DNA of 64,000 bases. Origin: Yoonia sp. R2331 (GTDB lineage Bacteria; Pseudomonadota; Alphaproteobacteria; Rhodobacterales; Rhodobacteraceae). The stretch lies in contig NZ_JBGCUN010000001.1 in NCBI RefSeq assembly GCF_041103235.1, forward strand, positions 2,790,001 through 2,854,000. The letters are read 5' to 3'. Below the pieces are notes generated by a model. It was given only the letters and a program-made list of their open reading frames with translations. It searched no databases and was not told the origin of the DNA. This document shows, in pieces, positions 54,995 through 63,766 of this stretch (positions are counted from its first letter, which is position 1; each line of letters opens with the position of its first letter). The position numbers and the translations under genes are program-made.

Positions 54995-55288
54995 ATGACA
55001 CGCTATATTCTTACTTTGCTGGCGGCTTTCTTGGCCTTTCCCGCTGTGGCACAGGCGCAAACGGCAGATGTGACTTGCGACGACAGCGCGCGCTTGGAAC
55101 GGATGCTCAGCACTGTGATGCAATCCGAACGCCGCGCCCTTGGTTTGCGGGGGCCTGAGACACTGCTAGAGGTCTGGATTGACCCGCGCACCCAAGATTG
55201 GACTTTGGTGCAGACCTATACCAACGGCACGTCCTGCATCATTGCGATGGGCGAAAATTGGGAAGATCTGACACCCGCACCAGCGTAA
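54995..55288 (+). CDS. Small exported protein of unknown function
   Basis: A 97-residue protein with a clear signal peptide (MTRYILTLLAAFLAFPAVAQA). The mature part of about 75 residues has two Cys (VTCDDSARLE and GTSCIIAMG) likely to pair, and a WIDPRTQDWTLVQTYTNG stretch. I do not recognise a named family, though proteins of this shape occur in Roseobacter genomes. It is divergent to phnC and has its own Pho-box-like site. Confidence 0.75.
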   Translation: MTRYILTLLAAFLAFPAVAQAQTADVTCDDSARLERMLSTVMQSERRALGLRGPETLLEVWIDPRTQDWTLVQTYTNGTSCIIAMGENWEDLTPAPA

Positions 55289-55409
55289 ACGCGGCAAAGC
55301 TTCTACAAGTCGGTCTGTTGTAGGGGCCGGTGTTTGGCTGAGGTGAATGATCCGTTTGAAGCTTCCTCACACACTGTTAAGCGCGCTCCGCCGAGTCCAG
55401 CAACCTGCG

Positions 55410-56675
55410 TCATGCCGCTTGCCCCTCCTCGGGTGTCAGGAAGCTGACCGCGACGGCGGATAGTGCGACCATGCCCGCCGCGATCCCCAGCATCAGGGGA
55501 AGCCCCCCCATCTGATAGCTTAGCCCTGATGCGAGCGTCCCAATCAAACGCCCTGCAGCGTTCGCCATGTAATAGAACCCCACATCCATGGTGACACGCT
55601 CCGCCTTGGTGAAAGACAGGATAAGGAAGGAATGAAGCGACGAGTTCACTGCAAACAGGGCCCCGAACACCAAAAGGCCCACAACCACGCTGAGCGTCAG
55701 CCAATTCTGCGGGCCATTCGCAACCAAAGCCGCCACGGCCAACGCCGCTGGCACTAGTGCGAGTGCCCACGCCCAACCTTTTGCCGCCGAGATCAGATCT
55801 GAGGTGGGGCGCATTCTGGCACGCAGGATGCGCGGGGCGTTTGCTTGCACTAATCCGTATAGAATGACCCACACAGCCATGAACGTTCCGATCAGGAAGA
55901 ACGCTGTGCGGTTGCCATCTGTCGATCCGTCCGACAAGACCGCATAGAAATAGATCGGGATACCGACCACGAACCAGACATCGCGCGCGCCGAACAAGAC
56001 GACCCTCGCCGCACTCAGCCAGTTAATGTTTGGCGATTTGGACAGGACATCGGTGAACTTCGCGTCTTTGCGGCCCTTGGGCAGCCCTGCCGGCATGAAC
56101 ACCGGCAAAGCGATCAGGATCACCGCCAAGACCGCCGCCATCCCCAGTACGGCACCGACAAATCCAACCGTTCCCAAAAGGGCAGCACCCAGCAAGAAAC
56201 CTAGTCCTTTGACCATGTTCTTGGACCCTGTCAGCAGGGCAACCCAGCGGAACAATCCTGCATCACCCGCCGGAGCAAGCAGTTTAACCGCCGATTTGGA
56301 TGACATTTTGGCCAGGTCCTTGGCCACACCGCTGGCCCCTTGCACCAACATCACAAACACCACAGACGCACCAACAGCCCACGCAGGGTCAAGCTGCGCC
56401 AAGGCGGCCAGCGCCACCACCTGCAACCCTAGGCCCGCATAGAGCGTCGACGTCAAACCGAACCGCGCCGCGATCCAGCCTGCACACAAGTTCGTCACAA
56501 CTCCTGCGACTTCGTACAGCACAAACAGATAGGCCAGCTGCACAGGGCTGAACCCCAGCATATGAAAATGCAACAGAACCAGCATCCGCAACGCCCCGTC
56601 CGTCAGCATGAACGCCCAATACGCCGCCGTCACCGCGACATAGGCCGACAAACCCTCGGGCCGCGCCGTCGTCAC
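55410..56675 (-). CDS. arsJ: ArsJ-type organoarsenical efflux MFS transporter
   Basis: A 421-residue membrane protein with about 12 hydrophobic segments. It reads as Ars[21 protein letters not shown] at the N-terminus, the [20 protein letters not shown] loop and [20 protein letters not shown]. ArsJ exports 1-arseno-3-phosphoglycerate made by the partner GAPDH. Its start overlaps the GAPDH stop by 4 nt. Confidence 0.9.
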   Translation of the reverse strand: MTTARPEGLSAYVAVTAAYWAFMLTDGALRMLVLLHFHMLGFSPVQLAYLFVLYEVAGVVTNLCAGWIAARFGLTSTLYAGLGLQVVALAALAQLDPAWAVGASVVFVMLVQGASGVAKDLAKMSSKSAVKLLAPAGDAGLFRWVALLTGSKNMVKGLGFLLGAALLGTVGFVGAVLGMAAVLAVILIALPVFMPAGLPKGRKDAKFTDVLSKSPNINWLSAARVVLFGARDVWFVVGIPIYFYAVLSDGSTDGNRTAFFLIGTFMAVWVILYGLVQANAPRILRARMRPTSDLISAAKGWAWALALVPAALAVAALVANGPQNWLTLSVVVGLLVFGALFAVNSSLHSFLILSFTKAERVTMDVGFYYMANAAGRLIGTLASGLSYQMGGLPLMLGIAAGMVALSAVAVSFLTPEEGQAA

Positions 56676-57670
56676 AGACCTTCCCCGACCATGAGTGCCA
56701 CATCCACCAAGCGATGCGCGTAACCCATTTCGTTGTCATACCACGCATAGATTTTCACCTGCGTGCCGTTGATTACCATGGTCGATAGCGCATCGACGAT
56801 GCTGGAGCGTTCGTCATTGGTGTAATCGGTTGATACCAGCGGACGTTCCTCATAGCCCAGAATGCCTTTCAGCGGGCCTTCTGAAGCTGCTTTGAAAAGG
56901 GCGTTCACCTCTTCTGCTGTTGTCTCTCGCTCAACCTCAAACACACAATCGGTCAGTGAGGCGTTGAGCAGCGGCACCCGTACCGCATGACCATTCAACC
57001 GCCCCTTAAGTTCGGGGTAGATCAGCGTAATTGCCGTCGCACTTCCCGTCGTCGTGGGGATCAGGGAGTTGAGCGCCGAACGTGCGCGGCGCAAATCCTT
57101 GGCGGGGCGATCTACGATGGTCTGCGTGTTTGTCACGTCATGGATCGTGGTGATTGATCCGTGTTTGATCCGCAGGTTTTCATGGATCACTTTCACCACT
57201 GGCGCGAGGCAATTCGTTGTGCAACTGGCGGCGGTCACGATGCGGTGGCGGTCCGCACCATAGATGTCATCGTTTACGCCGTAGACGATATTGGCCGCAT
57301 CACCATCCTTGACCGGGGCGGATACGACGACCTTTTCTACGCCTGCCGCGAAGTAGGGCGCGATCTTGGCCTCAGACTTGAACACCCCTGTGCAGTCGAT
57401 GACCACATCGACCCCGTCCAGCGGCAGGTCCGCGATGTCGCGCGTGCCGATGAACGGCAGGCGTGTGCCGTCAATTGTCACACTGTCGTCGTCATGGCTA
57501 AATTGGGCGTCCCAACGTCCATGCACCGTGTCAAACTCCAGCAGATGCGCGTGCATCTCTGGATCGCCCACAGCGTCATTGATCCAGGCGATCTGCACAC
57601 CGCGCGCCAACAGCGGTTTCAGCGCGAGCTTACCAATCCGGCCAAGGCCGTTCAGGGCGTAGACTGTCAT
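56672..57670 (-). CDS. ArsJ-associated glyceraldehyde-3-phosphate dehydrogenase
   Basis: A 332-residue GAPDH from the ATG at 57670. NAD site [15 protein letters not shown], catalytic Cys in [14 protein letters not shown], and the [13 protein letters not shown] tail are present. Next to arsJ, it is expected to form 1-arseno-3-phosphoglycerate from arsenate and glyceraldehyde 3-phosphate. The upstream in-frame extension to 57745 overlaps arsRC and is rejected. Confidence 0.9.
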   Translation of the reverse strand: MTVYALNGLGRIGKLALKPLLARGVQIAWINDAVGDPEMHAHLLEFDTVHGRWDAQFSHDDDSVTIDGTRLPFIGTRDIADLPLDGVDVVIDCTGVFKSEAKIAPYFAAGVEKVVVSAPVKDGDAANIVYGVNDDIYGADRHRIVTAASCTTNCLAPVVKVIHENLRIKHGSITTIHDVTNTQTIVDRPAKDLRRARSALNSLIPTTTGSATAITLIYPELKGRLNGHAVRVPLLNASLTDCVFEVERETTAEEVNALFKAASEGPLKGILGYEERPLVSTDYTNDERSSIVDALSTMVINGTQVKIYAWYDNEMGYAHRLVDVALMVGEGL

Positions 57671-57674
57671 TGGT

Positions 57675-58514
57675 CTATCCTTTGTCTTTGAATTGGCCGA
57701 TGTCATCCACGGCCTTTTGCAGGGAAATACGATCAAGCGACGCAATCGGCAGGGCGGTAAACCCCGTCATGCGGTTGCGCAACGCGCCATAAGTCTGACG
57801 GAATGCGAGACTTTTTTCTGCATCCGTGCCATCAACCTTGACCGGATCAGGCAGACCCCAGTGGGCACTGATCGTCTGCCCCTGCCACGCGGGGCATGCT
57901 TCGTTGGCGGCTTGATCACAAACGGTGAACACAAAATCGAGGGCAGGCGCATCCTCGGTCTGAAATTCGCCGATGTTCTTTGCGCGCAAAGCTGACACGT
58001 CATGGCCATTTTGCTCCAACACCTCGAGCGCGAAGGGGTTAAGGTCCGATTTCGGCTGGGTGCCTGCAGAATAGACGTTGAAACGATCCGGCGCGAGGTC
58101 GTGCAGGATGGCTTCGGCAAAGATTGACCGGGCAGAATTGCCGATGCAGATGAACAAGACATTGAACTTTTCATCCGTCACTTCAGAATTCCTGTTTGTG
58201 ACATCATGATCAAAAGGAAGGCAGATTTCGGGGCGCCCCCGACAGCAGTCGTGAAGAAGGAACCCGATTGTCGCCTGCGTCGCCTCCATATCCACCGCGT
58301 AGCGCAGCGATGTGCCGACCCGGACTTGGCTAATCAGGCCGGCTTGCATCAGCGCGTTGACATAGGTGGAAAGCGTATTGGGCTTTAGGTCCAGCGCATG
58401 TGCCAGTTCAGTCGCTGGAACCCGGTCTGGGTAGCGACGCATAAGCAACTGAAACACGGCCAACCTTTTGGGATGTCCAAGCGTTGAAAGTCGATCGGGA
58501 ATCGTTTTGTCCAT
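57675..58514 (-). CDS. ArsR repressor fused to low-molecular-weight-phosphatase-type arsenate reductase (ArsC)
   Basis: A 279-residue fusion. Residues about 5-95 are an ArsR-type winged HTH ([40 protein letters not shown]). Residues about 115-275 are an LMW-PTPase/ArsC domain with the Cys-x5-Arg loop [10 protein letters not shown] and the Asp loop GLPDPVKV. It would both sense arsenic and reduce arsenate. The classical ArsR DLCVCDL-type site is not evident; a CC pair ([13 protein letters not shown]) near residue 90 may bind arsenite. It is followed 4 bp later by the GAPDH gene. Confidence 0.88.
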   Translation of the reverse strand: MDKTIPDRLSTLGHPKRLAVFQLLMRRYPDRVPATELAHALDLKPNTLSTYVNALMQAGLISQVRVGTSLRYAVDMEATQATIGFLLHDCCRGRPEICLPFDHDVTNRNSEVTDEKFNVLFICIGNSARSIFAEAILHDLAPDRFNVYSAGTQPKSDLNPFALEVLEQNGHDVSALRAKNIGEFQTEDAPALDFVFTVCDQAANEACPAWQGQTISAHWGLPDPVKVDGTDAEKSLAFRQTYGALRNRMTGFTALPIASLDRISLQKAVDDIGQFKDKG

Positions 58515-58537
58515 AATTCATGAATAATTGAATTATG
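58512..58537. promoter_or_regulatory. Inverted-repeat operator overlapping the arsR-arsC start codon
   Basis: CATAATTCA and TGAATTATG form a perfect 9-bp inverted repeat with an 8-bp centre. The left arm includes the start codon of the fusion gene, and the right arm contains a -10-like CATAAT on the minus strand. Binding by the ArsR part would block its own operon. Confidence 0.65.
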
Positions 58538-58578
58538 GGTCGATTCGAAGTGAAGGTTTTGTGACACCGAGCCCGAGG

Positions 58579-58936
58579 CACTGCGAGGGTCAGTGCTTTT
58601 TCTAGCTCGACACCGAGGTAGCGCAGAGTGCTATTGACCTTTGCGTGGCCCAGCAAAGGTTGTGCTGCGCGCTGATTGCCGGTCTTGCGGTACATCTCTG
58701 CGGCTTTGGCCCGGCGGAGTGAATGGGTCCGTAGCCGTTCGGTTCCAATTCAATCGTAGTCACCCAATCACGAACGGGCCGACCTTATTGACGTATTGAG
58801 ATGTGTGGGCGGTCGTGGAAACATCTCGGGAACCGATCATCTCCGGTGACCTCGCCCAAGTGATGACGGCGTCTCGTCTGTTCTCGGCCAATTCAAACCG
58901 AACCGGCCTTTCGGTCTTGCTTTGGTTAGCGGTGAG
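58579..58936 (-). pseudogene. Remnant of a tyrosine recombinase (integrase)
   Basis: On the minus strand two frames together give the C-terminal half of a phage/element-type integrase. One reads KTERPVRFELAENRRDAV and ARSPEMIGSRD; the other reads RLRTHSLRRAKAAEMYRKTG, QPLLGHAKVNSTLRYLGVEL, which contains the Arg-His box and the LLGH-box region. A frame change near 58760 and stops upstream show decay; the N-terminal half is missing. The rest of 58538-59073 holds no other recognisable gene. It sits between the arsenic genes and rplP. Confidence 0.75.
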
Positions 58937-59073
58937 AAAAACAATCTTACAGATTGGGTTCTTTCCAGACGTTGGCCAAGGAATTTTGCAGTGACAGAAA
59001 TTTGGGCCGAGCCGCCATCCATGCAGCACGTAATTGGCCCGGACTCAAGCCGCACTCAAACCCGCCGCAAAAG

Positions 59074-59102
59074 AAAACCCCCGCCGGATGGGCGGGGGTT
59101 TT
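59074..59102 (-). terminator. Intrinsic terminator after rplP
   Basis: A perfect 12-bp stem (AAAACCCCCGCC / GGCGGGGGTTTT) with a 5-nt loop and a T-tract on both strands. It lies 40 bp after the rplP stop and ends the rplB-rplP block. Confidence 0.93.
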
Positions 59103-59117
59103 TGATGTTGCGGGTCT

Positions 59118-59136
59118 GGTGGGCAGATTGCCCACC
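59118..59136. repeat. REP-like palindrome after rplP
   Basis: GGTGGGCA and TGCCCACC arms around GAT, followed by CTACC. It has the same build as the copies at 30456 and 61861 (palindrome plus CTAC) but a different core. Confidence 0.65.
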
Positions 59137-59141
59137 CTACC

Positions 59142-59555
59142 TTACCAGTCCTCGCGGACGATGGTGCGGGTTTTGATCGGAAGCTTCATCGCAGCAAGGC
59201 GCAGAGCCTCGCGGGCGATGTCTTCGTTCACACCGTCGATTTCGAACATCACGCGGCCAGGTTTGACCTTGCATGCCCAGAAATCGATGGAACCTTTACC
59301 TTTACCCATCCGGACTTCGACCGGCTTCGACGTCACAGGTGTGTCTGGGAAAATACGGATCCAGACGCGGCCCTGACGCTTCATGTGGCGGGTCATCGCG
59401 CGACGGGCGGCTTCGATCTGACGCGCAGTGATACGCTCAGGCTCGACCGCTTTCAGACCATAGGTGCCAAAGTTCAGGTCAGACCCGCCCTTTGCCTGAC
59501 CCTTGATCCGGCCTTTGTGCAATTTGCGGTGTTTTGTACGCTTTGGTTGCAGCAT
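59142..59555 (-). CDS. rplP: 50S ribosomal protein L16
   Basis: A 137-residue protein: [53 protein letters not shown] and the [17 protein letters not shown] motif. It is the last gene of its block; rpmC, which normally follows, is 25 kb away. Confidence 0.98.
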   Translation of the reverse strand: MLQPKRTKHRKLHKGRIKGQAKGGSDLNFGTYGLKAVEPERITARQIEAARRAMTRHMKRQGRVWIRIFPDTPVTSKPVEVRMGKGKGSIDFWACKVKPGRVMFEIDGVNEDIAREALRLAAMKLPIKTRTIVREDW

Positions 59556-59567
59556 TTCATCAGCTCC

Positions 59568-60269
59568 TTAGCGACGCGGGCCGCGAGGGACGGCGCCCTC
59601 TTGCAGCTCTGCATTTTTGCGGTCACGCGCTGCCGGATCGTGTTCCATGATCTCACCTTTGAAGATCCAGACCTTGATCCCGATGATGCCATAAGGCGTC
59701 ATCGCTTCGTACAGCGCATAGTCGATGTCGGCACGCAGGGTGTGCAGCGGCACACGGCCTTCACGGTACCATTCTGTCCGTGCAATTTCAGCACCGCCCA
59801 GACGACCAGCAAGGTTCACCCGGATGCCGAGTGCGCCCATACGCATGGAGTTCTGGACCGCGCGCTTCATTGCGCGACGGAAGGATACACGACGCTCAAG
59901 CTGCTGACCGATGTTTTCAGCGACAAGGGCCGCGTCCAGCTCTGGCTTGCGGACCTCAACGATGTTGAGGTGCAGTTCCGATGCGGTCAGATTGGCCAGC
60001 TTGCGGCGCAGACCTTCGATGTCCGCACCTTTCTTGCCAATGATGACACCCGGACGGGCGGCGTGGATCGTGACGCGGCACTTTTTGTGCGGACGTTCGA
60101 TAATCACGCGGCTGATGCCGGATTGTGCGCATTCCTTCTTGATGAAGTCCTTGATTGCAAGGTCTTCCAGCAGAAGATCGCCATAGTCTTTGGTATCTGC
60201 ATACCAGCGGCTGTCCCAGGTGCGGTTGACCTGAAGACGCATGCCGACGGGATTGACTTTGTTACCCAT
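59568..60269 (-). CDS. rpsC: 30S ribosomal protein S3
   Basis: A 233-residue protein: [20 protein letters not shown], the KH domain with [20 protein letters not shown], and [20 protein letters not shown]. It shares one base with rplV. Confidence 0.98.
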   Translation of the reverse strand: MGNKVNPVGMRLQVNRTWDSRWYADTKDYGDLLLEDLAIKDFIKKECAQSGISRVIIERPHKKCRVTIHAARPGVIIGKKGADIEGLRRKLANLTASELHLNIVEVRKPELDAALVAENIGQQLERRVSFRRAMKRAVQNSMRMGALGIRVNLAGRLGGAEIARTEWYREGRVPLHTLRADIDYALYEAMTPYGIIGIKVWIFKGEIMEHDPAARDRKNAELQEGAVPRGPRR

Positions 60270-60649
60270 TATGCTTGCTCCTCGACCTGGCGGACCACGA
60301 TGGTGATCTCTGAGAATGGCTTGATGATCTTGCCGAACCGGCCACGTGCACGCGGGCGACCGCGCTTCATGATCAGGTTCTTGCCGCAGTATGCTTCTGC
60401 GACGACCAGTTCATCCACATCCAGGTTGTGGTTGTTTTCAGCGTTGGCGACGGCGGACTGAAGGCATTTCTTCACGTCCTCTGCGATCCGCTTTTTGGAG
60501 AAGGTCAGGTCATTGAGGGCCTGTTCCACCTTCTTGCCACGGATCAGACCGGCAACGAGGTTCAGTTTCTGCGGGGACGTCCGCAGCATGCGCAGTTTTG
60601 CACGTGCTTCGTTGTCGGCCACGCGGCGGGGATTTTTATCCTTGCTCAT
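60269..60649 (-). CDS. rplV: 50S ribosomal protein L22
   Basis: A 126-residue protein: [20 protein letters not shown] and the C-terminal signature [20 protein letters not shown]. It lies 3 bp after rpsS. Confidence 0.97.
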   Translation of the reverse strand: MSKDKNPRRVADNEARAKLRMLRTSPQKLNLVAGLIRGKKVEQALNDLTFSKKRIAEDVKKCLQSAVANAENNHNLDVDELVVAEAYCGKNLIMKRGRPRARGRFGKIIKPFSEITIVVRQVEEQA

Positions 60650-60652
60650 GGC

Positions 60653-60931
60653 TTATTTCCGCTTTGCTTTTTTGTCAGCAGCGTGACCGTAATAGGTGCG
60701 GGTCGGGCTGTATTCGCCGAACTTCTGACCGATCATGTCTTCTGTGACGTTGACGGGGATGTGCTTCTTGCCGTTGTAGACGCCGAACGTCAGACCAACG
60801 AACTGAGGCAGGATGGTGGAACGACGCGACCAGATCTTGATCACTTCGTTGCGACCGCTTTCGCGCGACGTTTCTGCCTTTTTCAAGACATAGGAGTCGA
60901 CGAACGGGCCTTTCCAGACGGAACGTGCCAT
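60653..60931 (-). CDS. rpsS: 30S ribosomal protein S19
   Basis: A 92-residue protein: [40 protein letters not shown], and the EFSPTR-like [19 protein letters not shown] tail. It lies 2 bp after rplB. Confidence 0.98.
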   Translation of the reverse strand: MARSVWKGPFVDSYVLKKAETSRESGRNEVIKIWSRRSTILPQFVGLTFGVYNGKKHIPVNVTEDMIGQKFGEYSPTRTYYGHAADKKAKRK

Positions 60932-60933
60932 TC

Positions 60934-61776
60934 TTAACGGCCTTTCTTCTTGGCGTGACGCGAGCGGATGATCAGCTTTTGCGACGCCTTGTTCTTGTTG
61001 CGGGTACGGCTACCCTTGGTGTCCTTGCCCCATGGGGTCACAGGTGTCCGGCCACCGGATGTGCGGCCTTCACCACCACCATGCGGGTGGTCGATCGGGT
61101 TCATGGCAACACCACGCACAGACGGGCGGATGCCCTTGTGGCGGTTGCGGCCAGCCTTACCAAAGTTCTGGTTGGAGTTGTCGGGGTTGGACACGGCACC
61201 GATGGTGGCCATGCATTCCTGACGGACCAGACGCAGCTCGCCAGAAGACAGGCGGATCTGGGCGTAGCCACCGTCACGACCAACGAACTGTGCGTAAGTC
61301 CCCGCAGCACGGGCGATCTGGCCGCCTTTGCCGGGCTTGAGTTCGATGTTGTGAACGATTGTGCCGATAGGCATGCCGCTGAAGGGCATCGCGTTGCCGG
61401 GCTTAATGTCAGCCTTGGCGGATGCGATCACCTTGTCACCAATCGCGAGGCGCTGTGGTGCAAGGATGTAATTCTGTGTGCCATCTTCGTACTGGATCAG
61501 CGCGATGAAAGCGGTCCGGTTTGGATCGTATTCGATGCGAGCAACAACAGCGGACATGTCCATCTTGTTGCGCTTGAAATCAACGATCCGGTAAAGGCGT
61601 TTTGCGCCCCCACCAATGCGACGCATGGTGATCCGTCCGGTGTTGTTCCGGCCGCCCGATTTGGTCAAACCCTGAGTAAGGGATTTGACAGGACGTCCTT
61701 TCCAAAGCTCCGAACGGTCGATCAGCACCAGCCCACGCTGGCCCGGCGTCGTCGGTTTATACGACTTGAGTGCCAT
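60934..61776 (-). CDS. rplB: 50S ribosomal protein L2
   Basis: A 280-residue protein: [37 protein letters not shown], and the catalytic-centre region [20 protein letters not shown]. It is the first gene of its block and has a promoter upstream; rplW, which normally precedes it, is 1.7 kb away. Confidence 0.98.
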   Translation of the reverse strand: MALKSYKPTTPGQRGLVLIDRSELWKGRPVKSLTQGLTKSGGRNNTGRITMRRIGGGAKRLYRIVDFKRNKMDMSAVVARIEYDPNRTAFIALIQYEDGTQNYILAPQRLAIGDKVIASAKADIKPGNAMPFSGMPIGTIVHNIELKPGKGGQIARAAGTYAQFVGRDGGYAQIRLSSGELRLVRQECMATIGAVSNPDNSNQNFGKAGRNRHKGIRPSVRGVAMNPIDHPHGGGEGRTSGGRTPVTPWGKDTKGSRTRNKNKASQKLIIRSRHAKKKGR

Positions 61777-61860
61777 GTTAGCTTCTTCCGTTTGCTTGGC
61801 GGGTTCTTGAAGGAACCCTATGTGGTTGAGGCCCCCGTAGGTGCCCGGTTTAGACGTGGC

Positions 61861-61915
61861 GAGTCGGGGTAAACCCCGACCTACCCTATGTCCGCAAGCC
61901 GGGGTTTACCCCGGC
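61861..61915. repeat. REP-like palindromes, copy 2 and a variant (upstream of rplB)
   Basis: 61861-61884 is identical over 24 bp to 30456-30479, with a GTCGGGGT/ACCCCGAC core. A second palindrome at 61898-61915 has GCCGGGGT and ACCCCGGC arms around TT. Both lie in the rplB leader, between the promoter and the gene. Confidence 0.8.
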
Positions 61916-61969
61916 GGTGGGACACAAACACACAGCCCCGGACGAATCCGAGGCTGAGTAGATGGGCGG

Positions 61970-61998
61970 CTTATAGGGGGCGTTGGTGGGGGTGGCAA
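61970..61998 (-). promoter_or_regulatory. Sigma70-like promoter for rplB-rplP
   Basis: On the minus strand TTGCCA (61998-61993) and TATAAG (61975-61970) are 17 bp apart, about 195 bp upstream of rplB. Layout matches the rpmC promoter at 34013-34041. The palindromic repeats lie in the resulting leader. Confidence 0.72.
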
Positions 61999-62065
61999 GG
62001 GGAGTATCGGGAAGACACTGGTCCATAGTAACGTTGCTTCGAATCCAACCACACGAAAGTCTACT

Positions 62066-62743
62066 ATGTCAGACTACGAATTCTTAGGCGCCACCTATGG
62101 GCAGCAGGTTCACTATTGTAGTCGCTTGCTGGAACTCAACCTATCTCGCGCAACTAAGCTTGATGAATTGACCGACGACTCGCTCATCGCGATATCTCTA
62201 CACATCATCTATCGCATCTCGACTTGTGAAGATCATTGCTTAGGTGGAGGTCATGTAATTGAACGGCTTGTTGGTAGAGTCTTTAACAGCGGTTCCGCTG
62301 CCCTCACCCTAATCTCAATGGGTTACTACGATGAGGCGCTAAACCTCTGCCGCTCGATGGGAGAGATTGCAAATCTATTGGCGCTATTCGCTGTCGACCC
62401 AACAGCAGGAAACGAATGGCTGAATAGTTCCCGGAAAACTCGAACACAGAAATTTTCACCCATGGCCGTCCGTATTGCGATCGAAAGCCAATCCGCGCTG
62501 GGTCCTCCTGTCGACGCAGAATTGTATAGAGAACTCTGTGAAGCGGCGACGCACCCTACACCTCAAACGGCACCCAACAAATTTGGCAAGAGAGCGCATG
62601 TCGGACCTTTTCAACAAGAGACAGGTAAGGTTCGTTGCTTGAACGAGCTATCAAATTTGTTGCCCTACGTCGCCATGGTCGGGGCAAGACTCACCGAAAA
62701 TGAAGAAGCTTTTGAATTGTTGGCGAGCAGGAAAACAAACTAG
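62066..62743 (+). CDS. Hypothetical protein, AT-richer than surroundings
   Basis: A 225-residue, largely helical protein without signal peptide. The GSAALTLISMGYYDEALNLC and RSMGEIANLLALFAVDP stretch recalls helical proteins of the DUF5677/HEPN kind, but the match is too weak to assign. The codon use is visibly AT-richer than its neighbours, suggesting horizontal gain. The ribosome site is poor. It is divergent to the rplB promoter and lies in the gap that separates rplB from rplW. The 288 bp to the next gene hold nothing I recognise. Confidence 0.65.
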   Translation: MSDYEFLGATYGQQVHYCSRLLELNLSRATKLDELTDDSLIAISLHIIYRISTCEDHCLGGGHVIERLVGRVFNSGSAALTLISMGYYDEALNLCRSMGEIANLLALFAVDPTAGNEWLNSSRKTRTQKFSPMAVRIAIESQSALGPPVDAELYRELCEAATHPTPQTAPNKFGKRAHVGPFQQETGKVRCLNELSNLLPYVAMVGARLTENEEAFELLASRKTN

Positions 62744-63031
62744 TTTCGCAATCCCGCCCGAAACAAGCCGAAGGCGCCGGGCGAGCGACTGCCCGTTCCG
62801 GCGGGCTGGCGCTTTTGTGGGGCTGGGTGCTTCGCGGGTATGGAAGACGGGTTTGGCAGGCATAAAGCACGGCAGAAGAGCCGTTGTTGCGCCATCCCAC
62901 GGGCAGGCGCGCGTCCGGCTTGGGTTGCGACAGGTTTCAGGCGTGGTTGGTTTCTGGAATGGCTAATGAGTGCCGCTGTCACGTTTCTGCGAAACATGAC
63001 TTTGCGCACACCGTTGAATGACCTACGTCAT

Positions 63032-63376
63032 TCAACGGAAAATATTCTCGTACTTCTTCCCACGCGCCAACTCATCAATCATCTTGTCCAGATACCTGAT
63101 CTCGCGCATCAGGGGGTCTGCGATCTCCTCGACGCGGTGGCCGCAGACGACGCCTTTGATCAGGGACCGGTTGGGGTTCATTGCGGGGGCCTGGGCGAAG
63201 AACGCCTCAAAGTCGCGTTTGTCGTCCAGGGCGGCGGATAATCCGTCGGCGTCGTAGCCGGTGAGCCAGTGGATGATCTCGTCGACCTGCGCCTTGGTCC
63301 GGTCCTTTTTCTCCGCCTTGTTGACGTAGTGCGGGTAGACGGATGCAAAGCTCATTTTGAAGACGGGGTGTGACAT
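63032..63376 (-). CDS. DUF2200 family protein
   Basis: A 114-residue protein from the ATG at 63376: [28 protein letters not shown]-like [18 protein letters not shown], and [20 protein letters not shown] match DUF2200. Function is unknown. A longer frame enters the rplW terminator and is rejected. It interrupts the S10 cluster between rplW and rplB. Confidence 0.88.
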   Translation of the reverse strand: MSHPVFKMSFASVYPHYVNKAEKKDRTKAQVDEIIHWLTGYDADGLSAALDDKRDFEAFFAQAPAMNPNRSLIKGVVCGHRVEEIADPLMREIRYLDKMIDELARGKKYENIFR

Positions 63377-63422
63377 GGCTGGCCCTCCTGCGCTGATCCT
63401 AGCACGGCAGCGCTCCAAAAGA

Positions 63423-63450
63423 AAAAGCCCCCGCAGGTGCGAGGGCTTTT
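63423..63450 (-). terminator. Intrinsic terminator after rplW
   Basis: A 13-bp stem with one mismatch (AAAAGCCC-C-CGCA / TGCG-A-GGGCTTTT) and A/T tracts lies 20 bp after the rplW stop. It ends the rplD-rplW transcript before DUF2200. Confidence 0.88.
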
Positions 63451-63469
63451 CCAAATCATGCAGGTCTGT

Positions 63470-63766
63470 TTACAGACCGGTCGAGACGTCGATCGTGTTG
63501 CCTTCTTCCAGCGTCACGTAAGCCTTCTTGACGTCCTTACGGGTGCCGAGGTTGCCGCGGAAGCGCTTGACCTTGCCCTTGGTGATCGTGGTGTTGACCG
63601 CTTTCACCTTCACGTCAAACAGCGCCTCAACGGCTTGCTTGATCATCGGCTTGTTGGCGTCGATGGCCACTTCGAACACAACTGCGTTGGCCTCTGAGGC
63701 CATGGTTGCTTTCTCGGTGATGATCGGCTTGCGGATCACGTCGTAGTGTTCTGCTTTCGCGCTCAT
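63470..63766 (-). CDS. rplW: 50S ribosomal protein L23
   Basis: A 98-residue protein: [40 protein letters not shown] and [19 protein letters not shown]. Its start overlaps the rplD stop by 4 nt. Confidence 0.98.
   Translation of the reverse strand: MSAKAEHYDVIRKPIITEKATMASEANAVVFEVAIDANKPMIKQAVEALFDVKVKAVNTTITKGKVKRFRGNLGTRKDVKKAYVTLEEGNTIDVSTGL

Noticed and set aside
33935-59141. Island as an integrated prophage
   Set aside because: No capsid, tail, terminase or replication genes are present; only an integrase remnant.
59385-60461. A 358-codon plus-strand open frame opposite rplP, rpsC and rplV
   Set aside because: It is the antisense of three ribosomal protein genes with full family matches; the translated product resembles nothing.
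60925-61872. A 315-codon plus-strand open frame opposite rplB
   Set aside because: Antisense shadow of L2; high-GC codon bias opens the opposite frame.
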